Source of the DNA: Atherix ibis
Lineage: Eukaryota; Arthropoda; Insecta; Diptera; Athericidae
Assembly (NCBI GenBank): GCA_958298945.1
Contig: OY282605.1
Location: 7,525,811 to 7,589,810 of the forward strand
Length of the DNA: 64,000 nucleotides
Direction: 5' to 3'
This document shows, piece after piece, positions 1-10,265 of this stretch; position 1 is the stretch's first letter, and each line of letters starts with the position of its first letter. The notes under the pieces were generated by a model. It saw nothing but the letters and a program-made list of their open reading frames with translations, made no database searches and was not told the origin of the DNA. Position numbers and translations under genes: made by a program.

Positions 1-1388
1 TAATTTTTCCAAAAATGAAGAACATGCGTTATGACTTTCTCGACAATCCAATAGAATGCTTAAAAACTAGAACCAATTAGGAAATTTCCTACAATAAAAT
101 ACTATCTAATACAGTATATCTTTTATAGTGGAAAATATATATTTTTTTAAAAATATTTTAGTCATTTCAGAATTGTTTTTTGTTCCGAGTCAATTAATAA
201 TTGCTACGTCCTTTCTATACATTCCTTATTAAGATAATTACTTACAAAGTTATTTACGAATATTATTTATAAAAAATAACATTGTTTATTTATTAAAAAA
301 AAATAGTAAAAAGTGTAGAAAATGTACGTATATGCAGAAAGACAAATATTTAAACTACTGTTCAGTCCGCTTCCATAAAAACAAGCCATTAGCTTAAGTG
401 CATAGTTTTGCATAATAAAAAAAAAATCCTGATTAATTTACTGGTAACGTATTTTTATGCCAATACAAATGCACAACTGGAATAGTTAGCAATTATTGAA
501 ATAATTGAAATTTTAGCATTTGTAGAATTTATTAGTGAAAAGTAAAATCTTCCAATTCGGTTGACCTGGTGAACATTTAATAATTTATTTGTTAGAATTT
601 TCATCTCTTCAACTAATAAGCACTTTTTAACTAATAATTTAATTGAAGAATAATTTAGTTTTTGGATGAACTTAGATGTAAATACAATTGAACAGATGTA
701 ATGTTGTTGGTTTCAATTTCAGTAATTGATCTTTGCAATAAAAGAAAATTGTCTTTGTAATAAGGGTGAATGAAATGAGGCAGAATGATTGTTAAAAGAA
801 ATAATCATAGTGATGTGAAATTAAACATTTTTGGTATCGGAAATTGAGTAATAAAAAATCAACGGGCACGTGGATATGGTATTTGAGGAGTGCACTTAAA
901 CTACAATAAGAAAAAACCATTTTTTTTTCATAGTATTTAATAGAATAAAAACTGTATTTTCAATTATACTATTAGTATCGTTTTTACTTCATTGTCTGCA
1001 TTTGTATATTGGTTTTTAAATTAAAAATTTTCGCACACCGACCTCATTTTCAGTTTTGTTTTTCTACGAAGAAAACTTACTTTAAACAAGTTAAAATATA
1101 AAATTTTCTATATACTTTCATTCTTATTTGCAATATAATAAAATTTTATTCAATTATTCATATTCAAATGTATTATTAATATTCTAACTAATACCGAAAA
1201 CCTAATAAGCTACATATGCCGATGACAGTACCATTCTAACTCATCACAAAATCCTTATGACAGCATCCACTATCCTACAAGCCCATATTATCTATTTATC
1301 TATTTCCCTTTTAATAAATTACATTTGTATTGGTTGTATTTACTGTTGTATTGGTTTTAAAAACCCTTCGCTTAGCACAGTAGTGGCG
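1..1388. other. AT-rich stretch, no gene seen
   Basis: No open reading frame of useful length, splice-flanked exon or recognisable transposon protein was seen on either strand. The sequence is dominated by A/T runs. It could be intronic or intergenic. Confidence 0.5.
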
Positions 1389-1455
1389 AACCTATGACTC
1401 GTGGGTCAGACACTGACCAACGCAGGCTGTTTAAATGAGCCACGCGTTGATTTTT
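1389..1455 (-). repeat. Fragment of the CACGGTG-TIR mariner remnant family
   Basis: The reverse complement of this segment matches positions about 20540-20605, inside the CACGGTGTGTACC-ended element. Shared blocks include AACGCGTGG, AACAGCCTGCGTTGGTCAGTG and TGACC. No terminal repeat is present here, so it is a truncated piece in minus orientation lying just left of another mariner. Confidence 0.6.
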
Positions 1456-1475
1456 ATAAACTTAATTCTTATATA

Positions 1476-2567
1476 CGAGAGTCGTTCAATAAGTCCTTAG
1501 AAAATCCAAGAAATTGCGCTCGTAGTGTCGGTAAAGATTTTTTTTTGTAAGTAGCATTATCGACAAGAAAGCTGTCAAAATTTCAGCTCGATCCATAGCG
1601 TAGGTCAATTTCTATCGTCGATTAAAGTTAACGACATTTATTTGTGCATAACAATGGAAAAAAGCGAGTTTAGGGCTGTCCTCAAACATCTCCATTTGAA
1701 AGGCTTAAGCCCGAAAGAAATCAAAGCCGAGTTGGATGCAGTTAATGGCACATCTGCACCTGTGTTTGCGACGTTTTACAATTGGGTGAATGAATTTAAA
1801 CGTGGCCGTTCATCCACAAAAGATGAACATCGTTCAGAACGCCCAGTTGAGGTGTCTACTCCTGAAATCATCGACAAAATCCACGATCTGATTTTGAACG
1901 ATCGGCGAATTAAAGTGCGCGAATTAGTTGAGGCCACGGGCATATCACAAGGTACAGTCGCTTCAATTTTGCATGAAAAAAATTTCGGCAAGATGGGTGC
2001 CGCGTTTGCTCTCAGAGGAGAATAGCGCAATCGTGTAGTGGACTCTGAGCTATGTTGGCACTCTTTCATCGCAATCCTGCCGAATTCCTTCGTCGATATG
2101 TCACTGTGGACGAAACCTGGATACACTACTACACTCCAGAAACACCCCCATCCGTCGTTATTGCAACGGTTGAGCGAGGAAGTCAAAGAGAAACGCCCCC
2201 ATCTGAGGAAGAAAAAAATCCTCTTGCATCAGGACAATGCGCGTGTGCACATCTGCGCTGTTTCCATGGCCAAAATTGTGGAATTGAGAATTGAATTGTT
2301 GCAGCATCCCGCTTATTCACCAGATTTGGCCCCGAGTGACTATTTTCTTTTCCCCAATATGAAGAATTGATGAGGACGTCATTGCTCAAACGGATGAGTA
2401 TTTTGCAGAACTTCCGAAATCCTATTTTTTGGGCGGGATAAAAATTTTGGAAAAACAGTTGGAAAAGTGTATAGAGCTCAAAAAAGATTATGTTGAAAAA
2501 TAAAATTTTTTTTTTTTAAAAAACAGTTTTTTCCATCTTTTTCTAAGGACTTATTGAACGTCAATCG
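1476..2567 (+). mobile_element. Mariner-like element (family M1) with TIRs
   Basis: The left end carries CGTTCAATAAGTCCTTAGAA (from 1483) and the right end carries its inverse, TTCTAAGGACTTATTGAACG (ending 2560). The outer 15 bases of both ends match at 12 positions. A TA precedes the left end, as expected for the Tc1/mariner superfamily. At about 1.09 kb it is shorter than the usual 1.25-1.3 kb because part of the transposase gene is deleted. Insertion age is unknown, but internal frameshifts make it non-autonomous. Confidence 0.88.
1654..2503 (+). pseudogene. Mariner transposase pseudogene (M1)
   Basis: This is a broken DD34D mariner transposase, the enzyme that would cut and paste the element at TA dinucleotides. 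The N-terminal half reads in frame from the ATG at 1654 (MEKSEFRAVLKHLHLKG...), with the two helix-turn-helix regions and a GTVASILHEK segment, then shifts frame near 1985 and stops at about 2025. The first catalytic Asp survives in VDETWIHYYTPE (about 2104-2140, another frame). The central catalytic region after TPE is deleted, and reading resumes at RLSEEVKEKRP. The second and third Asp survive in HQDNARVH and SPDLAPSD, 34 residues apart. The C-terminus ends KKDYVEK and stop. The gene cannot give a working enzyme because of the deletion and at least two frame changes. Sub-family assignment from memory is uncertain. Confidence 0.87.
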
Positions 2568-3084
2568 AAAATATTTTTAAAAAAAGTGTATATATTTAAT
2601 GTCGTATTTATAAAAAAAATATTTCCAAGTGCATATTGGCTAGCTGATTTTCTATTGTATCACTGCACCTGTGTATAACTTTATTCATATTTTCACTCTC
2701 TCAGTGCAGAGGCGACTGCTGACCGGGCATGGTAATTGAAGTCAGTTTTTTTTCGTTGAACTTTATTTTTGGCTCTTCACTTGTAAAAGTAAAAGTTGTA
2801 AAACAGAAAGTAAACGTAAACTTTTTGGAGGGTTTTAAAAGTGAGAACCAAAAAAAAGTAGTTTTTAACCATTCTCCTCTTTCCCTTTCCAAGTGTTGTC
2901 ACTGACCCATGAGCTAGTACTAAAAAAATAATGAACAAAATTTGACCAGCTTCTCAAAAAGGTTCGGCTTAACAGATGATCCTACTGCTTATTTTTGTGT
3001 AGCTTGGTGCGGTGTCATGCTTGCGTCCAGTTGGAGTGGCGGCTATTATGTCCATTTCGGGTTGTTGCCTTTTTTGTTGTTGTA
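2568..3084. other. Intergenic or intronic, nothing identified
   Basis: AT-rich sequence between the M1 mariner and a LINE 3' end. A short minus-strand open frame at 2701-2892 is lysine/phenylalanine-rich with no recognisable domain and is probably chance. Confidence 0.4.
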
Positions 3085-3565
3085 AGGTCTCTGAGACAAG
3101 AGCCAGAAGTTAGTCTGTAGCGCCACAAGCACGAGGCCATTGCTTTGAGACAAGAGCCAGAAGTCAGTCTATAGTGCCACGAGTATAAGGTCATTCGGCA
3201 AGTTCATGTTATATGCTAAATTTCCATATGAAACTGGTCGATAGTAAATTGGCGAGAAAAGTCAGACATTATTAAATTTTGTGGAGCAAATTAGATGTTT
3301 CAGACGGTAAAAACGAGAAATTTCGGGTTATTCCGGATTAAGTGGCAATTCAAAATGAAATTCCGGGTTAAGTGGCATCCATTTAAAATATGGGGAATGG
3401 TGAATTGAATGCCACAGCAATGGCATTAAGGACAATATTGGTATCCGAAGAGGAAATCATGGGTAAGTGAGGTATGCCGAATTCGAATTCTTAGAATAGT
3501 TACTGAGTAGATTGGTTGTGCGGAGTTATGCCATTTTGTTCGTAGGCTCGACAGGTTTTGAATCG
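3085..3565 (-). mobile_element. LINE 3' end, ORF2 C-terminus and 3' UTR (minus)
   Basis: Read on the minus strand, about 3500-3380 encodes HTSLTHDFLFGYQY followed by CHCCGIQFTIPHILNGC. This is the RxGHTxLTH and Cys/His zinc-knuckle end typical of I/Loa/R1-like non-LTR ORF2 proteins, with one stop. Below it (3380-3085) is 3' UTR sequence with a partial second copy of the motif 'gagacaagagccagaag'. The same UTR type forms the tandem array at 59280-60100 and the LINE end at 37770. The 5' part is absent or unrecognisable. It is a dead, 5'-truncated copy. Confidence 0.7.
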
Positions 3566-3593
3566 AAAGTTAGTACCGGAGTAACTTTCGATT
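3561..3593. repeat. Small perfect inverted repeat
   Basis: Arms AATCGAAAGTTA (3561-3572) and TAACTTTCGATT (3582-3593) are perfect inverses with a 9-base loop. It sits beside the LINE end and its role is unknown. Confidence 0.6.
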
Positions 3594-3810
3594 CCAAACA
3601 ACGTTCGAAATCACATTGAGTACCGAATTATTTGACGATCCCCGAATTGCTTCGAGGGCAGACATGCTATGAGTAAATGTATAGTAGCTATTTTGTTATA
3701 TTTAGCAAAAGATGTTGTGCATATTGCCGATAAGCTGGATTATAGCAGAAGATGTTATATGATCTTGAACTTAGGAACAAAATGAAAAGTAAAATAATTT
3801 TTGGGAATAA

Positions 3811-3895
3811 GCTATAACCATGCCTCAGTGGGATTCGAATCCACTATCACTTATCTGGTGGGCCATCAGAACTCACCAAACGCTATTGCATCCAT
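3811..3895 (-). repeat. tRNA-like sequence, possible SINE head
   Basis: On the minus strand GATTCGAATCC (complement of 3831-3841) is a good RNA polymerase III B box or T-loop. About 44 bases upstream TAGCGTTTGGTGAG resembles an A box, which is the tRNA spacing. Between them CTGATGGCCCACCAG can fold as an anticodon-like stem. A full cloverleaf with a paired acceptor stem is not evident, so a tRNA-derived SINE or decayed tRNA is likelier than a working tRNA gene. Confidence 0.38.
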
Positions 3896-5355
3896 CTACT
3901 CAGATGGTTTGATGGTTCGAAAAGTTAGGATAAGGGATAAGAGAATGTATAGATAAAAGTCTAATACCTTTACCGCGGAGAAAGTAAAGCGGTAATACAA
4001 ACACAAGTGTTACTTTGCAATACAGTATTGAAGCCAATTTGGACATACGGACTTGACCTTTGATGTTTGAAGAATCGTCCCAACTCCATCGAAATCTGAT
4101 TACTACAATGTACTGCTCGTCTTTAACATTTCAAAAAAATATTTAAATTTTTCACAAAAAATAATATTTATTTTCGCTTTCGCTTCACATACAAGCCAAC
4201 CCCAATCAATTGAGATTTTGACTAAAAATATACACGTATACTCGTACTTCAAGTTGCCAATTGCATTTAATAACATAGTCCTAGGTTGAATTGGATACTC
4301 TTTTATAATATGTTATTGAATAGAAGTTAAAAGGGCGCCTGTAGGTATAAATAAAATGCTTTAAGTTACCATACTCTCAGCTTTAAGTTACCATAGTCGA
4401 CCATATCTACTTTCAGTGGTAGATACGCTTTACATATGCTCCTAGTCGAGATGCTTTTCTTTGATATAGCCTGAAAACTGAAATTTGGTAATAATGATAA
4501 CAATTCTAAAGTAGATCATGTCGAATTTCGTCAAGTATTGGTTCACTTAATGGTTTTAAGGCTTACATTAAAGAATACCTGGATAATCCCGTACGTCAGA
4601 TTTTCGTATATTGTTTTTATACGGAATTTTCTGTCTGTATTATTGTAAAAGCGGCGAGAAATCGTACTTTTGTGTAGATTTTTTTTTGTAGACATGACAA
4701 CCACTGACATCTAATATTCGTAATAGACATTTTTTAAATTCTAAAAGGATAATTAATATCCATTTAAACTCACTTATTCCACAGAAGGCAACATTTATAT
4801 TTTTTCCAATCTTCTGGTATTCAATGCAATTCTATTTTAGGTTTATTATTTATTTTGTAAATATCAATAAAATGTCAAGCGTCTCAATGAATTTTGTAGA
4901 CTTTCGGAGAGTATTAAAATACGTCATATTTTTTTAAGTTAAAGTATGATTTTATTTAATTCTAAGTAGCTTACGAATAAGTATGTGTAAGTATAAATTA
5001 ATACAAGATTTTGCATAAATAGTTTTATACTTTATGACATTAAATAGGAAGTATTCCTATTTCAGAATACAAAGTATTTTGTGAAAAGTTATTTTGTAAG
5101 TACACCATAGTACGGAGGTGCCATAAACTGAAATTTCCTATGCGGCCCAACCAGCTAGTTAAAACGGTCTTTATGGCAAGGTAATGTATCTGTCGTTATT
5201 AAAACGAACTGCCTATCTTAATCTTTTCGCATAAGAACTGTTTTCTGTCCCACCGAATTTACGTCATTTTAAGCTGTGATTGGTTGGGTATGACAATTTG
5301 CCTTGTAGGACGATTTGTTCTACTTATTTTTAAGCCACTTTTTTTTATAAATAAC
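3896..5355. other. Noncoding stretch, nothing firm
   Basis: Mixed AT-rich sequence without a supported exon or transposon protein. A short direct duplication 'taagttaccata' occurs near 4364-4396. No further structure was recognised. Confidence 0.4.
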
Positions 5356-5411
5356 AATAAATTCCAAAAACAATATTATACTTGAATTTAATATTGTTTT
5401 TGGAATTTATT
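5356..5411. repeat. Fold-back inverted repeat, 23-bp perfect arms
   Basis: The left arm (5356-5378) begins AATAAATTCCAAAAACAATA and the right arm (5389-5411) is its exact inverse. Only 10 bases separate them. Such a short loop favours a hairpin made by template switching or a tiny fold-back element over two chance insertions. Confidence 0.85.
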
Positions 5412-5660
5412 AAATTGTTACTTGAATTTTGTTCGCTCTATACGATAAGTGCTATCCTAAACATTTCTTAAAATGTTTGATTCTATTTATTTTATAAACG
5501 CACAGCCTTTTCTGAATTTTTTACTAAACTCACTGTGTGCCGCCACAACCTACTCTAAGCATGCTAGATGAGTTGCGTCGCATGTAATGATCACTATTTG
5601 AACTGCGCTGCATGGCTCTATACGGCACGTACGTGAAAATTCACTTAACGCACGACGATT

Positions 5661-5758
5661 GGAAAATTTCCACAACGTTGACGTACTGACTGAGTTGCGT
5701 TAAGAGAAAATTCACTGAACGCAACTCAGTCAGTACGTGAACGTTGTGAAATTATACC
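5661..5758. repeat. Fold-back inverted repeat, about 42-bp arms
   Basis: Arms 5661-5702 and 5716-5758 pair across a 13-base loop. The core GACGTACTGACTGAGTTGCG has its inverse CGCAACTCAGTCAGTACGTG with one mismatch, and pairing extends out through CACAACGTT/AACGTTGTG. The segment is less AT-rich than its surroundings, which suggests a small inserted element. Confidence 0.85.
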
Positions 5759-7717
5759 AATTTCTCTGAGGTTATCTGAACTATATTGAATTAATATATG
5801 ATTTTAGTAAGTTCAAACCTTAGATATTTGACAAACCTTCGAGTTAGATAAATTTTGGATGAAAAATAATAATTTAATGATAGTTTTTATAATACAATGT
5901 AAGGTGTGAACTGCACAAAGAAAGCCGTCTCATTAACAATTGACATATGTAAGTGTAAATTTCGTATTCAATGAAATTCAATTTAAATAAATTATTTTAT
6001 TCCAACAAACTTTATTATCCATTGATACAATTACTATAAAAAAAAAACTAAAAATAATAATAATCCCAATGCAATTAAAGTAAGATTAAATACCATTAGC
6101 AAAATTACATACAAAATTACACTATTCGATTTTTGCTTTTCTAACAATTTTCGCTTAAATAGAAAAATTTCATATTGGATAAAAGCTCCAGCAATTCTAG
6201 TGATAAGATTGTATTGTATAATAAAAATCATGCTTGAGTAGTTTGCACACTTTGGGGTAAATGAGAAATTAACTTATAATATTTCTACAATATCAAAAAA
6301 ATACAAAAAAAAACCTCCCTTCAACTAAGGAGAGATGGGTGAAAATTAATAGGAAATCATCAAGAGTGTCTATATGGCAGTGTACTAGTTATTTTTGTGA
6401 TGTTTGCCACTTTTGGCTATCTAGAGTGTTAAGGTCATACAATCGAATCGAATAATTTACTTCAGAATCTATTTGACCAAACTGTGTACGTCTGATATCG
6501 AAACGATTGTGTCCTTTTCCATATGCTGTATAAAGTCTATTTCGTATAAAAGTCAACGATTTGATTACGTGATAAAGGAAAGGTAAACGAATAGACTTCA
6601 AATGGACTTGAATGTGTTTTCCTTATTAAATTGAGTGTTATTTGTTCGATTTACTAAAGAAATATAAAAAAAATTTCCCAGAGATAATGTCTTTGGAAAG
6701 TTTTCCCCAAACAACAACTTACTTAATAGTATGTCTAAACGTTAAAAAAAGGATATAAGTTTTTTTTTCAAAAATGTACATTCGAACATTTTTCATGCAA
6801 TTTACTTTAATAAAAAAATTACAGATACCATCTTAGAGTAAGATTTTCTGGTAATTTTCATTGCAAAAACATTTTGTTCACATCACTTTAAAGCTCATGT
6901 AAAATCTACTTACTAATATGGTATATCTCCAAATAGTTTAGTATTAATAATTATTTATGAAAAAATGCTATTATCGATTTTAGTTAACAGAGACATATTG
7001 ATTTACCATATTTTATAATTTAAGAAAGAATTAGAAAGTTCAAATTTATTTCAATGTAAAAATGTTCATTCATAATAGAATTTTGCTATAAATTTGAATG
7101 GTGTCTGAATATTACAATATAATAAATACAAAGCTTTCGTCAATAGATCTAAATAGTCTCTACTAAATTACAATATCTGCAAACATATTTTTTTTTATCA
7201 AAGACATAAACAACATATAGAAATTGATTTGAATAAATGAAGCGTGTGAAGAAAACATGTCCTTTTATAATATTTGAAGCAATATTCTTTTAAGTCGGCG
7301 AATCAATAAAAACTCTTAGATTTATTCGAATTTAATATAGAATTTTTTTAGAAGGTATTTTTTTCTTTGATACGATGCGAAAAACTGTCAAAGAATTTAA
7401 AGATAACTAAGAAGGAATTTTGTATTTATAAAAATTATCAAAGCAGATGGTTTACACCTACAAACTGCTGAATATTTTACTTTGTAAACAAAAATTGCCA
7501 ATAATTCGACATGATAATTATATTTGAATTATATATTAAAGACCTTACAGGGTAATTCTATATTTATACAGGGTAACTTGAAAAGTGATAACTTGTTCGT
7601 TTTCAATCTTTTTTATTTTCTTCTTTTTTATAGAGCATTCCTTTGAGATTTAAATTGCTATGAATAAAACTTATTAAGTAAAATATCAATTATTAAATTT
7701 CAGAAAACATATCAGCA
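5759..7717. other. AT-rich stretch, no gene supported
   Basis: A minus-strand open frame at 6034-6231 encodes a hydrophobic 65-residue peptide, but it sits in very A/T-rich DNA that readily yields Phe/Leu/Ile-rich frames, with no promoter, homology or splice context. Otherwise nothing was recognised. Confidence 0.4.
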
Positions 7718-8726
7718 ACGAGGTTAGTCCGAGAAGTACTTGACCTGACTTATAAATGGCGATGGTTGTTCAAAGTACCAACTTCATAAAGCTTAAATTT
7801 GAAGATTGATGTGCATTTGTAAACATGGAGAAAATGTGATACCACATCACAATAAAAAGTTGCGGGTATTTTCTCCCCAACAATATGTTTAAACGAGGCC
7901 GTATGAGCTGCCAAGATGATCATCGGAATGATCGCCCAAATGAGGTGACCACGTCAGAAATCGTCAGAAGTCGACTGAAAGTTCGCGAGCTAGCAGATAT
8001 GGTAGGTATTTCAAAAAGTGCTGTACATCGCATATTGGTTGAAAATTTGGACATGAGAAAGTTGTGCGCAAGATAGGTGCCGCGTTTGCTCACAATGGAA
8101 CATAAACAGCGTCGTGAGGATGCTTAAATCATTTGTTGGGGGTGTTTCGCAGTAATAAAGCCGAATTTTCGCATCGATTCATAACCATGGATAAAACAAG
8201 AACCCATTACTTCATACCTGAGATTACGAAACAGTCAAAACAATAGACCAAAAGTGGAGAATCGGCCCCAAAGAAGGCGAAGACAGTTCCATTTGGGATG
8301 CACGTGTGATGATTTTCGTTAATTATCTTCGAAAATGAAAAACAATCAACAGCGAGTATTATGCAAACTTATTGCAGCTTTTGAATGATGAAATCAAGAA
8401 AAAATTACCGTATTTGGTGATGGTCCAAATCAATGAGTTAAAGTTCGAATTGATTTTTTACGCATCCTATTCACCAGATTTAGCTCCCTCAGATTTCGAA
8501 ACTTAAGAAAATCGCTCGGTGGTAAAATATTTACCAACAATAAAGAAGTGAAGTCCGGAGATAATAACTATTTAGAAAAGATCGACGGTTTCTACTATAA
8601 ACAGGGAATCGAAGCTGTTGAACATCACTGGAAAAAGTGTATTGAGCTAAAATAGACTATGTTGAGAAATAAAGAAATTTTTTGTATTTTCTTTGTTAGG
8701 TCGGGTACTTCTTAGACTACCCTCGT
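7718..8726 (+). mobile_element. Mariner-like element (family M2)
   Basis: The left TIR begins ACGAGGTTAGTCCGAGAAGT at 7718. The right end (complement from 8726) begins ACGAGGGTAGTCTAAGAAGT and continues into a matching GACCT. The element spans about 1.0 kb, shorter than a complete mariner, and contains a transposase relic in the same orientation. A related minus-strand copy lies at 23.9-24.5 kb, and a 76-bp mini-element with the same ends lies at 23851-23926. Confidence 0.88.
7825..8672 (+). pseudogene. Mariner transposase pseudogene (M2)
   Basis: Segments in several frames recover a mariner transposase. The helix-turn-helix part runs FKRGRMSCQDDHRNDRPNEV then RELADMVGISKSAVHRIL (7885-8050). 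It is followed by MRKLCAR and, after a frame change, WVP-like and RFITMDKTRTHY, where the first catalytic Asp is kept but the following Glu is Lys. The C-terminal part has YLVMVQINELKFELI and SPDLAPSD, followed by KCIELK and stop. The HQDNA block holding the second catalytic Asp is missing between YLVM and INELKF, so the copy is dead on that ground alone. The start was taken at the ATG of MEKM, the usual mariner N-terminus, which meets a stop after four codons. Confidence 0.82.
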
Positions 8727-8800
8727 ACCTCCTAGCGATAACTTAATTCGGAATTGGATCAGGTGGTTATTTTCCAGGAATATATTATAAGCATATTATA

Positions 8801-9680
8801 CCAGGTGTATAAGTTTAAATCCGGTGGTAGTCGAAAGGGGCCAGGTCTGGTGAATAAGCGGAGTGGGGTAGTACCTCCCAGTTGAGTGTCTTCAAGTAGT
8901 TTCGGACCATTTTTGACGTGTGCGATGGTGCGTTGTCATGGAGGAAAATCAGATTGTCATGTCTTTGTTGATAATCCGTCCTTTTTTCACGCAGATAACA
9001 GTGCAATTTGATCCCTTTTTTCACGCAGATAACAGTGCAAAACAACAGGTTTCAACATCTCACAGTAGACGATACCCTGCTGATCCCACCAAACGCACAG
9101 CATCGTCTTCCGTCCGAAGCAGTTTGGTGTTGGGGAAGATGTTGATGGTTGGCCGGGATCAACTCACGATTTCTTGCGTTTAGGATTCTCGAAATATATC
9201 CACTTTTCATCGCCTGTCATAATCTGATGCAGGAACGACTTTCTTTTCTGTCTGACGAGCAAGATTTCGCATGTGTTTTGGCGTCGCTCCATCTGCCTAT
9301 CAAAAAAGATTTTCACGCTTTTTGTCCCACAAGTCAAAATTTCCGTCTTTGAACCGACGAAATTCAATCTCGGCACGTTGTTTCCGATAAAGCACTGTCA
9401 CCATAGGCCTCCATAAACATTCGATGCGATTCGGTAGCCGATTTCTTCAAATTGAAGCAGAAAAGCAGAGCTTTTCGCATATGCTCTTTTTCTAGCACAA
9501 AACTAGACATGATTACCAAAGGAAAAATGTATGTTGTTGTTCGAAATTGCTGACAATGTGCACTGATTAATGTTGACAGATGTCAAACTCATAAAAAAAA
9601 GTATGGCGTGCCGATAGTAGGTTAATACGCTCACTCATGCCATCTATGATCAAACAGCGGATTTAAGCGTATACCCCTGG
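8801..9680 (-). mobile_element. Mauritiana-type mariner (family M3, copy a)
   Basis: The ends are CCAGGTGTATAAGTTTAAAT (from 8801) and, on the other strand, CCAGGGGTATACGCTTAAAT (from 9680). Each is flanked by TA, giving a clean TA target duplication (8799-8800 and 9681-9682). CCAGGTGTA ends and the encoded protein fit the mauritiana (Mos1-like) lineage as I know it. The 880-bp length shows internal loss. A second copy lies at 36540-37733. Confidence 0.9.
8830..9510 (-). pseudogene. Mos1-like transposase pseudogene (M3a)
   Basis: Read on the minus strand from the ATG at 9510, the N-terminus is MSSFVLEKEHMRKALLFCFN, followed by KKSATESHRM and a stop in the first helix-turn-helix. Later frames give RQMERRQNTCEILL and MTGDEKWIYFENPKRKKS, which keep the first Asp. 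After a deletion come NLIFLHDNAPSHTSK and SPDLAPFDYH, which keep the second and third Asp at the DD34D spacing. The C-terminal domain after DYH is gone, and the frame runs into the TIR. A 34-base direct duplication of CTTTTTTCACGCAGATAACA (8981 and 9015) lies inside the gene. It cannot be functional. Confidence 0.85.
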
Positions 9681-9719
9681 TACATGCTGACGTGTTCTTG
9701 TGGGCCCATCGGCCTCTAG

Positions 9720-10265
9720 CCGTCGTCGCTCTGCTCAATTAAGCATCTCTATTTCCACACAAAATCCAAGTGAACAACTTAATAATGTGTGATGAGGCCC
9801 ATTTATATTTAAACGGCTGCATCAAAAATCAAAACTGCAGGTTTTTAAGGTACTGAGAATCATAGGGTCTCATCAAATAAACTGTTTGATGTGGTGTTAT
9901 GGCTGAAAGTGTTATTGGCCTTTATTTCTTTAAAATTGGGGAAGGTTAGCCAGAAATAATCAACGCAGCCCTGTATAGGATAATTTTTGACATTTTTTTT
10001 ATACTCACCAGACTTTTTTTTATGGGGCTACTTGAAAGAACCGGTTTACGTGAATAGACCTCGAATAATCCAACAACTTAAGGAGAACTTTCGAGCCGAT
10101 TTCCGATATTTAGGACCTGAAATTTTACATACGGCCATAGATAATGCTGTGTGAAGAGCCTGTATTTGTGGGCAAGAACTAAAATTCTTATAGTGAACTA
10201 AAATTCATTGACGATATTTTTTTTTTTCTATCTTATATCATTAAGTCTTTCAATGACCACCCTGT
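9720..10265 (+). mobile_element. DUF4817/DDE_3-type DNA transposon remnant (D1)
   Basis: The plus strand encodes, with stops and shifts, MCDEAHLYLNGCIKNQNC (about 9788-9840), where DEAH carries the first catalytic Asp. INCLMWCYG and V-G-FF pieces follow. After loss of the WFQQDGA block comes FFLWGYLKE-like sequence at 10010-10040, then VNRPRIIQQLKENF. The right end GACCACCCTGT (10255-10265) resembles this group's GGGTG-type termini. It belongs with insect IS630-Tc1-mariner relatives that carry a DUF4817 N-terminus and a DDE_3 catalytic domain. It is a diverged, inactive copy. Confidence 0.7.

Noticed and set aside
6034..6231. Minus-strand open frame for a hydrophobic, membrane-like 65-residue peptide
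   Set aside because: A/T-rich DNA yields Leu/Ile/Phe frames by chance. There is no promoter, splice context or known family.
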